Source of the DNA: Acetobacteraceae bacterium
GTDB taxonomy: Bacteria; Pseudomonadota; Alphaproteobacteria; Acetobacterales; Acetobacteraceae
Reading direction: 5' to 3'
Length of the DNA: 8,071 nt
Assembly (NCBI GenBank): GCA_019689515.1
Contig: JADGHI010000154.1
Span: 1 to 8,071 of the forward strand
Shown here piece by piece: positions 1 through 6,801 of the stretch (within the stretch, counting starts at the first letter, position 1; every line of letters begins with the position of its first letter). The notes under the pieces are model-generated. The model searched no databases, was not told the DNA's origin, and saw only the letters and a list, made by a program, of their open reading frames with translations. A program made the position numbers and the translations under genes.

Positions 1-106
1 CTTTAGGGAAAAGCTTAATTTGCAAACCAGTATTTGTTGAAAGCCTTAGCTCATCCTGCACTGTAAAGCCATTTGCCTCCAGCGCTTTTACGACAAGGTC
101 CCGCAT
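1..106 (-). CDS. Partial low-GC gene of unknown function, N-terminal 35 codons only
   Basis: An open frame starts with ATG at 106-104 and runs uninterrupted to the left edge for 35 codons. The first residues read MRDLVVKALEANGF, followed by TVQDELRLSTNTGLQIKLF. This looks like an amphipathic helix followed by alternating beta strands, a plausible globular N-terminus. An in-frame TAA at 133-131 makes this the only upstream ATG. The ribosome-binding site is weak, only a G-rich run just before the start. GC is about 44% and only about 15 of 35 third positions are G or C, unlike every other gene here. I do not recognise the family. Foreign origin is inferred from base composition. The opposite strand is also open here but has no start and a low-complexity Ser/Pro-rich translation. 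Confidence 0.5.
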   Translation of the reverse strand, partial: MRDLVVKALEANGFTVQDELRLSTNTGLQIKLFPK

Positions 107-146
107 CCCCCCACCCCGATTCCTGCGCGATTAGGGTTTTCAATTA

Positions 147-1115
147 TTACCATTCGACCATCGTTTTCCAGACCGGAGGCGCAACGCTGCCGGTCTGCTG
201 CACGATGCGGCCATAGGCCTCCGGGCGCCGGTGGCGGGCGAAGTCGAAGATCGTGGTGCGGCCGAGGATGCACATGTCGAGGTCGCAATCGGCGGTGATC
301 AGCTCGTCGTCCCAGCTCGTCGCCTGGGCCATGATCTCGCCCTGCGGGTTGACGATGATGGAGTGGCCGAAGAGCTCGTGCCCGTCCTCGGTGCCGGCCT
401 TGGCGGTGGCGACGGCGAAGCAGGAATTCTGGTAGGCGCCGGCCTGGACGCTCAGATGCGAGTGGAAGACGCGCAGGTGGTGCGCCTCGAAGCCGCGGTT
501 CTCCATGTTGAGCGAAGGCGTGTTGTAGCCGAGCATGACGATCTCGACCTGCTGCAGCCCCATCACGCGCCAGGCCTCCGGCCAGCGACGGTCGTTGCAG
601 ATCATCATGCCGATATTGGCCTCCTGCGTGCCCACGGGCGCGCGCACCACCGGGAAGCCGAGGTCGCCGACCTCGAAATAGCGCTTCTCCAGGTGCTGGA
701 CCTTGCGCCGCGGGTCGTACTCGGCATGGCCGGGCAGGTGAACCTTGCGGTACTTCAGCACGATCTCGCCGGAGGGATGGACGAAGATCGCGGTGTTGAA
801 GCGGCGGCCCTCGGGCGTCTTCTCCGCGTAGCCGAGGTGGAAGGCGATTCCGTACTTGCGCGCGGCCTCGAAGAGCGGGGCGGTGGCGTTGGAGGGCATC
901 GCCGTCTCGTACCAGTGGTCCGCCTCGGAGAGGTCCTCGTGGTACCAGCGCGGGAAGAAGGTGGTGAGGGCAAGCTCGGGGAAGACGACGACCTCAACGC
1001 CGCGCGCATGGGCGCGCTCCATGAGGCGGACCATGCGGCCGACCGCGACCTCGCGGCCCTCTGCCTTCTGGATCGGGCCGAGCTGCGCGGCGGCGAGTGT
1101 GACTATGCGGGGCAT
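147..1115 (-). CDS. Carbon-nitrogen hydrolase, N-carbamoyl-D-amino acid hydrolase-like (paralogue 1)
   Basis: This is a 322-residue cytoplasmic nitrilase-superfamily enzyme, close in length to known D-carbamoylases (about 304 aa). D-carbamoylases hydrolyse N-carbamoyl-D-amino acids to D-amino acid, CO2 and ammonia. The catalytic triad is visible: Glu47 in FPELALTTFFPRW, Lys124 in KYRKVHLPGH and Cys173 in MICNDRRWPE, where the following Arg pair binds the substrate carboxylate in the D-carbamoylase family. Other family signatures are QHLEKRYFEVGDLGFP, LGYNTP and the C-terminal FARHRRPEAYG. I chose ATG at 1115 because GGAGGA lies at 1131-1126, ten bases upstream, and because the family begins just before the AAAQLGPI strand. 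A TTG at 1142 would add nine residues. It is the last gene of the minus-strand block, 106 bp after the monooxygenase gene. Family is certain; substrate (carbamoyl-amino acid or another ureido acid/amide) is inferred. Confidence 0.9.
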   Translation of the reverse strand: MPRIVTLAAAQLGPIQKAEGREVAVGRMVRLMERAHARGVEVVVFPELALTTFFPRWYHEDLSEADHWYETAMPSNATAPLFEAARKYGIAFHLGYAEKTPEGRRFNTAIFVHPSGEIVLKYRKVHLPGHAEYDPRRKVQHLEKRYFEVGDLGFPVVRAPVGTQEANIGMMICNDRRWPEAWRVMGLQQVEIVMLGYNTPSLNMENRGFEAHHLRVFHSHLSVQAGAYQNSCFAVATAKAGTEDGHELFGHSIIVNPQGEIMAQATSWDDELITADCDLDMCILGRTTIFDFARHRRPEAYGRIVQQTGSVAPPVWKTMVEW

Positions 1116-1221
1116 GGGTCGGCTGTCCTCCGAAGGGGTCAAGAATCCTGGCCTCGGCGGAGACGCGGGACCGAGGCGTGCGGACGGCGCGCGCGCTCCC
1201 GTCCCGGCGCTCCCGGGCGCA
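1116..1221 (-). promoter_or_regulatory. 106-bp spacer with a hairpin and a short direct repeat
   Basis: This is the only sizeable gap between the monooxygenase and the last hydrolase gene. It holds a perfect 7-bp inverted repeat, GCCTCGG at 1151-1157 and CCGAGGC at 1171-1177, with a 13-base loop. There is no following T-run in transcription direction, so it is not a convincing intrinsic terminator. It also holds a 9-bp direct repeat GCGCTCCCG at 1193-1201 and 1207-1215. No clear -35/-10 pair is visible. It could modulate relative expression of the last gene or be chance in GC-rich DNA. Confidence 0.25.
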
Positions 1222-2964
1222 TCACGTCACCAGGCCGAGCTCGCGCGCCTTGATCTGCATCGCGAGCGTCTTCGAGTAGATGCGGCATTGCGCGAGGCTG
1301 CCGGCGATGAACCAGAGTCCGGGCTGGGCGGTCGGGCGCCACATGTTGCGCAGCTCGCCCTCCGCGTCGAAGCCCCAGACCGGGCCGACGCGGTCGGCGA
1401 TCGCGTCGCCGAGGGTGCGGCGCACCGTCTCCTGCTGGTTCTCGTAGCCGGTGGCAAGCACGATCAGGTCGGCCGGCTTCACCGTGCCGTCCTTCAGCAG
1501 CGCGCCCTGCGGCGCGAAGCGCTCGATCTCGTCGTACTGGAGCAGGCCGACGCGGCCCTCGACGATCATCTCGGAGCAGCCGGCGTTGAAGTAGTACCCG
1601 CCGCCGCGGCTCTGATACATGATCTGCCAGCCGGTGTCGTCGGGGCCGTAGGTGAGGCGGAAGCCGCGCCGCTCCAGACCCTCCAGCAGCTCGCGATCGG
1701 CCTCGCGCCCCTTGGCGGTCAGGAGCTGGTGCGCGCGGCGGAACACCGGATAGGGGAAGGAGGTGGCGAGGAGGTCGCAATCCTCGAAGGGAATGCCCTC
1801 GTCGTAGAGGGCGTAGGCGGACTGCGCCTCCTTCAGGCTCACCACCATGGTCGGGCTGCGCTGGATGAGGGTGACCTCCGCGCCCGCAGTGCAGAGGTCC
1901 TGCGCCACGTCGTGCCCGCTGGTGCCGGTGCCGAGGACGAGCGCCCGCTTGCCGCGCCATTCCGTGCCGCTGCCGTAGTCGCCGGAGTGCAGCACCGTGC
2001 CTCGGAACTCCTGAAGCCCCGGCAGATCGGGGTTGATCGGGATGCTGCTGACGCCGACCGCGAAGACCACATGGCGCGGACGCATCATGCGCTCCGTGCC
2101 GTCGGCGCGCCTCAGGCGGACCTCCCAGCACTTCGCTGCCTCGTCCCAGGTGCCGCCGGCGAGCTCGGTGCCGGTCCAGACGTTGAGCTCCATCGCCTCG
2201 GCGTAGATCTCGAACCAGTTGGCCAGCATGTCCTTCGGGATGAAGACCGGCCAGGTCGGTGGGAAGGGCATGTAGGGGAGGTGGTTGACGCGCGTCTCGT
2301 TGTGCAGCGTCAGCGCGTGGTAGCGCCGGCGCCAGTTGTCGCCGAGCCGCGCCTCGCGGTCCACGACCAGCGTGTCCACGCCGAGCTGCCCGAGCCGCGC
2401 GGCGATGGACAGCCCCGCCTGGCCGGCGCCGACGACCAGCACGGCCGGGTCGCGGTCGGCATAGGCGCGGGCGCGGGTGCGCCGGTCGAGCCAGTTCTCG
2501 CCGCCGAAATTGCGCGTCCAGTCCACCTGCTTCCAGCGCCGGCCGCCCGCGGCGGGGTCCTCGTGGCCGCGGATCTCGTCGAGGGTGGTCATCAGCGTCC
2601 AGGCGCGCGGCCCGCCCGCGGCCTCCACCAGGCGCACCACACCGTTGCAGGGGCCGGTGGCGGTCTCGAAGGTGAAGAGGACCTCGATGGCCTCGGTCCC
2701 CGCGCGCCGCACCCGGCGGGGCGGCGTGCGGCCGGCGGCGAGGGCGAAGCCGCGCGGCTGCGTCGCGCCGAGCGCCGCGCCGAGCCGCTCCGCGATGGCG
2801 CCGGGGCCGGAGGTGGTGCGGAGGTCCCAGGTGAAGGCGAGGACGTCGCGCCAGTGGCTGTCCTCCGTGTGGAACAGGCCCCCGATCCGTGCGACGTCGC
2901 CGCTGGCAAGCGCATCCTCGAAGGCGTCGAGCCAAACGGCGGCGAGGGTATCGGTGCAGGACAT
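1222..2964 (-). CDS. Flavin-containing monooxygenase with N-terminal NTF2/SnoaL-like domain
   Basis: This 580-residue FAD- and NAD(P)H-dependent oxidoreductase belongs to the class B flavoprotein monooxygenases. Residues about 1-130 resemble an NTF2/SnoaL-like alpha+beta domain (WLDAFEDALASGD near the start, then a beta-rich stretch). The FAD Rossmann motif GAGQAG is at 179-184, the FMO signature FRGTVLHSGDY at 320-330, the NADPH motif GTGTSG at 345-350 and a C-terminal ATGY at 504-507. The signature ends in Tyr rather than the Trp-containing Baeyer-Villiger form, favouring an FMO/N-hydroxylating or YUCCA-like enzyme. ATG at 2964 was chosen because AGGAGG at 2981-2976 lies 11 bases upstream and overlaps the stop of the nuclease gene; the frame is open to 3099 but that stretch is the nuclease coding sequence in another frame. 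It is likely co-transcribed with the nuclease gene. The substrate is unknown; context suggests an amine, ureido or related small molecule. Confidence 0.88.
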   Translation of the reverse strand: MSCTDTLAAVWLDAFEDALASGDVARIGGLFHTEDSHWRDVLAFTWDLRTTSGPGAIAERLGAALGATQPRGFALAAGRTPPRRVRRAGTEAIEVLFTFETATGPCNGVVRLVEAAGGPRAWTLMTTLDEIRGHEDPAAGGRRWKQVDWTRNFGGENWLDRRTRARAYADRDPAVLVVGAGQAGLSIAARLGQLGVDTLVVDREARLGDNWRRRYHALTLHNETRVNHLPYMPFPPTWPVFIPKDMLANWFEIYAEAMELNVWTGTELAGGTWDEAAKCWEVRLRRADGTERMMRPRHVVFAVGVSSIPINPDLPGLQEFRGTVLHSGDYGSGTEWRGKRALVLGTGTSGHDVAQDLCTAGAEVTLIQRSPTMVVSLKEAQSAYALYDEGIPFEDCDLLATSFPYPVFRRAHQLLTAKGREADRELLEGLERRGFRLTYGPDDTGWQIMYQSRGGGYYFNAGCSEMIVEGRVGLLQYDEIERFAPQGALLKDGTVKPADLIVLATGYENQQETVRRTLGDAIADRVGPVWGFDAEGELRNMWRPTAQPGLWFIAGSLAQCRIYSKTLAMQIKARELGLVT

Positions 2965-2980
2965 AGGGCGACGCTCCTCC

Positions 2981-3697
2981 TCAGAACAGGTTGTCCAGTG
3001 CGCGCTTGGGCGAAACCGGCGCATGCGCCGTAGCGGCTGGGATCCGGGCCGGGTCGTAGGGCAGGGAGACGGCGCGGCGGCGTTCCCAATTCGCGGCATA
3101 GGCCTCGGCGAGCCGCGCGTCGCGCAGCACCAGCAGGTTCTCGGCGTTCCGCTCCTGCGCGGAGCGGGTGAAGTTGAAGCTGCCGGTGATCACCTCGTCG
3201 TCGTCGATCACCATGACCTTGTTGTGCGCGATGCCCGGCGGGTCGTCCACCAGCACCGGGATGCCGGCGCGGCTGAGAAAGGTGCCGGAATTGTATCGCT
3301 CGCCGAGCTGCGAGCGGTCTAGGATCACGCGCACCTCCACGCCGCGGCGGTGCGCCTGCACCAACGCCTGGGCGATCGGGGCGGAGGTGAAGGAGTAGGC
3401 CTGCACCAGCACGCGGTGCCGGGCCCGGCCGAGTTCGGCAAGGATCAGGTCGGTGCAGGCGCCGCCTGGGGTGAAGCAGACCTCCCAGCCATGCTCGGGC
3501 AGGGTGCCCCGCGCGGACATGGGCCGGCCCTCGGGGGCGAGGGCCTGCCACAATGCGAAGCCGCCCGCGGCGAGCAGCGCGAGCACCGCGATCGCCACGG
3601 CGGGGCCCGGAATGGTGGCGCGGCGGCGACCGCCCGGGCCGGGGAGGCCGCCGCCGCCAGCGCCGCCCGGCGGCACGGAGCCGAGCGGAGCGGGCAC
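2981..3697 (-). CDS. Membrane-anchored single-HKD phospholipase D/Nuc-type endonuclease-like protein
   Basis: This 238-residue protein has a Gly/Pro-rich, Arg-containing N-terminus, one hydrophobic segment at about 29-52 (signal anchor), and a PLD-like catalytic domain from about residue 70 to 210. The single HKD motif is complete: His158, Lys160, Asp165, then GSFNF at 172-176 and an RNAEN segment. The order of elements (CFTPGG, VLVQAYSFTS, RGVEVRVILD, IAHNKVMVIDD) closely follows the small plasmid-type nuclease Nuc, whose family works as a homodimer because each chain carries only one HKD. Cys74 and Cys81 could form a disulfide if the domain is periplasmic, as the anchor and basic N-terminus suggest. 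The start is GTG with GAAGG at 3710-3706, eight bases upstream, inside the end of the preceding hydrolase gene, which stops at 3702. Nuclease versus phosphodiesterase/lipase activity cannot be told apart by sequence alone. Confidence 0.85.
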   Translation of the reverse strand: MPAPLGSVPPGGAGGGGLPGPGGRRRATIPGPAVAIAVLALLAAGGFALWQALAPEGRPMSARGTLPEHGWEVCFTPGGACTDLILAELGRARHRVLVQAYSFTSAPIAQALVQAHRRGVEVRVILDRSQLGERYNSGTFLSRAGIPVLVDDPPGIAHNKVMVIDDDEVITGSFNFTRSAQERNAENLLVLRDARLAEAYAANWERRRAVSLPYDPARIPAATAHAPVSPKRALDNLF

Positions 3698-3701
3698 TGC
3701 C

Positions 3702-4661
3702 TCAGCCTTCGGCCGGGACGGGCGGCGGCGTGGCGCCGACCTGATCGACGATGCGGCGGTAGTGCTGCGGGCGGCGGTGGGCGGCGAAGTTGAACATCTT
3801 CTCCTTGCCCTGGCGGCAGGCGTCGAAGTCCATATCGGCCACGATCACCTCGTCCTCCAGCGTCTTCGCCTGGGCGACGACGATGCCGTTGGGATCCACG
3901 ATGACGCTGCCGCCGATCAGGCCCGCACCGTCCTCGATGCCAGCCTTGGCGACGGAGACCGCCCAGGTGGCGTTCATGTAGGCGTTGGCCTGCACGGCGA
4001 GGGTGGAGTGGAAGGTGCGGAGCTCGGCGCTCTCGCTCTCGCCGCCGTTGGGGTCGTAGGCGGCGGAGTTATAGCCCATCAGCATCAGCTCGACGCCCTG
4101 CAGGCCGTAGCAGCGCCAGCCCTCCGGCCAGCGGCGATCGTTGCAGATCAGCATGCCGAGGACGGGGGAGCCCCATTCGCGCGGGCCGCGGAAGGCGGGG
4201 AAGCCGAGGTCGCCATACTCGAAGTACCGCTTCTCGAGCTGCTGGTAGCGCTGGCCCGGGCGGATCTCCTGGCTGCCGGGGAGATGGATCTTGCGGTACT
4301 TGCAGAGGATCGCGCCATCGGGGCCGACGGTGATTGCGCTGTTGAAGCGGTGGCCGTCCTCAGTGAGCTCGGCGTAGCCGAGGTAGAAGCCGACGCCGAG
4401 CGCGCGGGCGCGGTCGAAGAGCGGCTGGACCTGCGGGTTGGGCATGGCGCGCTCGAAGTAGGTGAGGAGCTCGGGCTCCTCCATCGGCCAGCGCGGGAAG
4501 AAGGTGGTAAGGGCGAGCTCGGGGAAGACGACGAGCTTCGCACCCTGGGCGGCGGCCTTCTCGAGCAGCGCGATCAGGCGGTCGAGGGTCTGGGCACGCG
4601 TGTCGGCGCGCTGGATGGGGCCGGTCTGCGCGCCGGCGACGCGCAGGATACGCTTATTCAA
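3702..4661 (-). CDS. Carbon-nitrogen hydrolase, N-carbamoyl-D-amino acid hydrolase-like (paralogue 2)
   Basis: This is a 319-residue nitrilase-superfamily enzyme, clearly a paralogue of the one at 147-1115 and with the same catalytic triad: Glu48 in FPELALTTFFPRW, Lys124 in KYRKIHLPGS and Cys173 in LICNDRRWPE. It differs at positions conserved in D-carbamoylases and in the paralogue: QLEKRYFE replaces HLEKRYFE (His to Gln at 141), LPGS replaces LPGH (130), and GYNSAA replaces GYNTPS near 197. These suggest a different or relaxed substrate. The start is TTG at 4661 (NKRILRVAGAQTGPI follows), supported by GAGGAG at 4675-4670 with an eight-base spacer and by alignment with family N-termini. The start overlaps the end of the upstream 64-aa gene by 8 bp, and the nuclease gene starts 4 bp after the stop, implying translational coupling on both sides. 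Confidence 0.9.
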   Translation of the reverse strand: MNKRILRVAGAQTGPIQRADTRAQTLDRLIALLEKAAAQGAKLVVFPELALTTFFPRWPMEEPELLTYFERAMPNPQVQPLFDRARALGVGFYLGYAELTEDGHRFNSAITVGPDGAILCKYRKIHLPGSQEIRPGQRYQQLEKRYFEYGDLGFPAFRGPREWGSPVLGMLICNDRRWPEGWRCYGLQGVELMLMGYNSAAYDPNGGESESAELRTFHSTLAVQANAYMNATWAVSVAKAGIEDGAGLIGGSVIVDPNGIVVAQAKTLEDEVIVADMDFDACRQGKEKMFNFAAHRRPQHYRRIVDQVGATPPPVPAEG

Positions 4662-4848
4662 GGCGGTTTCTCCTCGCTACGATGCGCAGACCGATATACA
4701 TGCCGAGCCCAATGGCAATCCCCACCACGACGGGGCCGACCAACTCGCCGGCATCCGTGATCGGCCAGGAACGGTAAAGCAGCAGGTTCAGCACGCAGCC
4801 GATCACGCCCGTGCCCGCAGCCAGCATGGCTTCCCGCGGCAACGCCAT
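4654..4848 (-). CDS. Small two-helix inner-membrane protein, 64 aa, unknown function
   Basis: ATG at 4848 is preceded by AAGGAG at 4861-4856 with a seven-base spacer, a better site than most in this window. The 64-residue product has two hydrophobic stretches, about 7-26 and 36-56, separated by a short WPITDAGELVGP loop, and a basic tail (ARRNRLE). By the positive-inside rule both ends would be cytoplasmic. The gene ends 8 bp inside the TTG start of the carbamoylase-like gene, so the two are probably translationally coupled. I recognise no family. It might assist membrane localisation or uptake for the following enzymes, but nothing in the sequence shows that. The open frame reaches 4905 upstream, but those 19 codons lack a good start site and are not membrane-like. 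Confidence 0.7.
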   Translation of the reverse strand: MALPREAMLAAGTGVIGCVLNLLLYRSWPITDAGELVGPVVVGIAIGLGMYIGLRIVARRNRLE

Positions 4849-5163
4849 GGCATAGCTCCTTTTGCTTCGCCGCGGGATGGGCCGCCGAACGTCGCACGCC
4901 CGCAACCGAGTGCCGCCGCCGCGACCCGGGGGCTCGGACCGTCAACTGTGCCCCGGAAACCCGGAGGACCGTCGCGCAGCAGGGCCTCCGCGAGCGGCAG
5001 CGCCGGCAAGCCCTTGCGCGGATCGGCGCCTACGGCGGGGGTGGCACCGGACGCACCGAGCACCAAGCCTGCGCTCGGCACCAGCGCCACCCGCGCGAAG
5101 CCCGGCCTCCGGTCTAACGGCGGCCCCTGCGGACGGGAGGGCTGCGGCGGGTGTGAACGCCGC
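4849..5163. other. 315-bp GC-rich gap between cyclic amidohydrolase and 64-aa gene
   Basis: No convincing gene lies here. Open frames on both strands have Arg/Pro/Gly/Ala-rich translations typical of GC-rich shadows. A 6-bp GC stem (CCGAGC at 5056-5061, GCTCGG at 5073-5078, 11-base loop) has no T-run, so no intrinsic terminator can be called after the amidohydrolase. The gap is long enough to hold a separate promoter for the four to five downstream genes, but I see no clear -35/-10 pair. Whether the amidohydrolase shares a transcript with the rest is therefore open. Confidence 0.4.
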
Positions 5164-6561
5164 TCACCCTTCCCCGAGATAGGTCCCGTTGTGCTGGCGC
5201 GGCACGAAGCGGCCGGTTCCGGGCTTCGCCAGCACGTCCTTGCCATCCCACACGCAGCGGCCGCGCAGGTAGGTGGCGGCTACCCGCGCCGCCATCCGGC
5301 GGCCGTGGTACGGGGACCACTTCGCGTCCTCGCGGTCGCGGATGTCGCGCTCATCGAAGACGAAATCGCCGGTCTCGAGCACGCAGAGATCGGCGTCACT
5401 CCCCACCCGGATCGCGCCCTTCTTCGGGAAGAGGCCGTGGAAGCGCGCCGGGCGCTCGGCGCAGTAGCGCGCCATCCAGGTGGCCGGGAGCGAGCGCTCG
5501 GTCAGCAGGGTGTACATCAGCGGCGCGAAGCTCTGCATGCCGGTCAGGCCGGCGCCGAGGGCGAAGATGTCGCCCTGGTACACCTTGCGCTCGCGCGGCC
5601 AGGGGGCGTGGTCGGTGGAGACATAGGCGATCTGGCCGGCGGCGAGGGCGTGCCACATCCGCTCCACCTCCTCGCGGGTGCGGAAGGGCGGGTTGCACTT
5701 GCCGAAGCCCTCGAGGCGGATGATGTCCTCCTCGGTCATGCAGAGGTACTGGATGCAGGCCTCGCCGGTGGCCTTGCCGCCCATGCGGCGGAACACCTCG
5801 GCGATCTCGAAGCCGCGGGCGAGGGAGGAATGGGCGATGTGGACGTGGGCGCCCGTCTCCAGCCCGATCTCGAAAATCTCGAGGTCGGCCATGGTCTCGC
5901 AGAGCGGCGGGCGGGTGCGGCAGTGCCAGATGGGGGAGGTGTCGCCGCGCGCCTTGGCCTCCTCGGTCAGGCGCACGACGATCTCCTGGTCCTCGTTGTG
6001 GACCGCGACCATCAGGCCGGTCTTGGCGATCTCGCGGAAGGCCTCGACCATGGTGGGGTGGTCGATGCGCGGGAAGCGGACCGGGTCGTATTCGTAGGTC
6101 GAGAGCTTGAAGGAGCAGGCGCCGGCCTCGGCGAGGGCCGGGATGGCGTCCACGCCGCCCGTTTTCCGGATTGTGGCGTAGAGCGCCACGTCCACATGGG
6201 CGAGGCGGCTCACCCACTCGACCTTCTCGCGGAAGATGCTGGCATCGGTGACGGGGCGCGGCACGTCGTAGGGCATGTCCACGCAGGTGGTCACGCCGCC
6301 GGCGGCGGCGGACATGGTGGCGCCCTCGATGCCGGGCCAGCCGGTGGCGGACGAGGTGTGCATGTGCCCGTCCACCAGGCCAGGGAGGATCAGGCGGCCG
6401 GTATGGTCGCTGACCTCGGCGGCGGGCGGGGGCGTGCCCTCGCCGATCGCGGCGATGGTCTCGCCGCGGATGGCGACGTAGCCGTTCCGGATGATTTCGT
6501 CCGGCAGCACCAGATCGCCCAGGATGATGCGGTCATAGGGAGTCTGCATGGCGTTCGCCAT
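5164..6561 (-). CDS. Cyclic amidohydrolase (allantoinase/hydantoinase/dihydropyrimidinase family)
   Basis: The enzyme belongs to the metal-dependent amidohydrolase superfamily that opens cyclic amides and ureides. Numbering from the second Met (6549, 461 aa), the binuclear metal site is complete: His62 and His64 (DGHMH), Lys148 to be carboxylated (CSFKLS), His184 (AVHNED), His240 (HIAHSS) and Asp313 (STDHAP). Spacings between ligands (84, 36, 56, 73) are nearer those I recall for allantoinase (85, 40, 56, 73) than for D-hydantoinase (90, 33, 56, 76). KCNPPFR at 284-290 is a further family signature, and TGEACIQYL resembles the TCPQYL segment of the family. The start is uncertain: ATG at 6561 or 6549, neither with a strong ribosome-binding site. 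The frame remains open to 7014, but the extension is Arg/Pro-rich and looks non-coding. With two carbamoylase-like genes downstream, ring opening of a hydantoin or related ureide is the likely role. Confidence 0.88.
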   Translation of the reverse strand: MANAMQTPYDRIILGDLVLPDEIIRNGYVAIRGETIAAIGEGTPPPAAEVSDHTGRLILPGLVDGHMHTSSATGWPGIEGATMSAAAGGVTTCVDMPYDVPRPVTDASIFREKVEWVSRLAHVDVALYATIRKTGGVDAIPALAEAGACSFKLSTYEYDPVRFPRIDHPTMVEAFREIAKTGLMVAVHNEDQEIVVRLTEEAKARGDTSPIWHCRTRPPLCETMADLEIFEIGLETGAHVHIAHSSLARGFEIAEVFRRMGGKATGEACIQYLCMTEEDIIRLEGFGKCNPPFRTREEVERMWHALAAGQIAYVSTDHAPWPRERKVYQGDIFALGAGLTGMQSFAPLMYTLLTERSLPATWMARYCAERPARFHGLFPKKGAIRVGSDADLCVLETGDFVFDERDIRDREDAKWSPYHGRRMAARVAATYLRGRCVWDGKDVLAKPGTGRFVPRQHNGTYLGEG

Positions 6562-6801
6562 CCATCCGGCAATGGTTGTGAGGAGCGGCAGCCTAGGCCG
6601 GTGCGGAGGCGACGCCAACCGCCGCGGGTTTCGAGAGAGGGGCAGGCGAAGGCGAGAAGGCGGACAGCGCCGGGGTGATCGGGCAGACTGCCGCTGCAAG
6701 TGTCGGAGTGGCGGTCGTCTCAGCCGGGCCGGGGTGGAGGACGTGATTGCGCTCAGCCGGCTGCGAATCCTGGGGCCGAGCAGCGTTTCCGGTAATGGCC
6801 A

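Noticed and set aside
3..134. An open plus-strand frame at the left edge ending at TAG (132-134)
   Set aside because: It has no start in the window, and its translation is Ser/Pro-rich. The minus-strand frame has an ATG and a more protein-like sequence, although this cannot be settled without more sequence.
1151..1177. Intrinsic terminator after the monooxygenase gene
   Set aside because: A 7-bp GC stem is present, but the loop is 13 bases and no T-run follows on the transcribed strand.
231..1253. A 340-codon plus-strand frame opposite carbamoylase paralogue 1
   Set aside because: It is antisense to a gene with a full catalytic triad and has no motif of its own.
1139..2935. A 598-codon minus-strand frame inside the monooxygenase gene
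   Set aside because: It is an alternative frame of the same strand, Arg/Pro/Ala-rich, while the other frame carries all FMO motifs.
856..3033. A 725-codon open frame on the plus strand opposite the monooxygenase
   Set aside because: It is antisense to a gene with complete FAD and NADPH motifs. Its translation shows no recognisable family and biased composition.
4803..5246. A 147-codon minus-strand frame in the gap after the amidohydrolase
   Set aside because: It starts within the amidohydrolase gene and runs into the 64-aa gene, has low-complexity GC-rich composition and shows no ribosome-binding site or domain.
4462..6678. A 738-codon open frame on the plus strand across the amidohydrolase region
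   Set aside because: It is antisense to the amidohydrolase and to the carbamoylase start, is rich in Gly, Ala, Arg, His and Asp in low-complexity runs, and has no domain. It is a typical GC-rich shadow frame.
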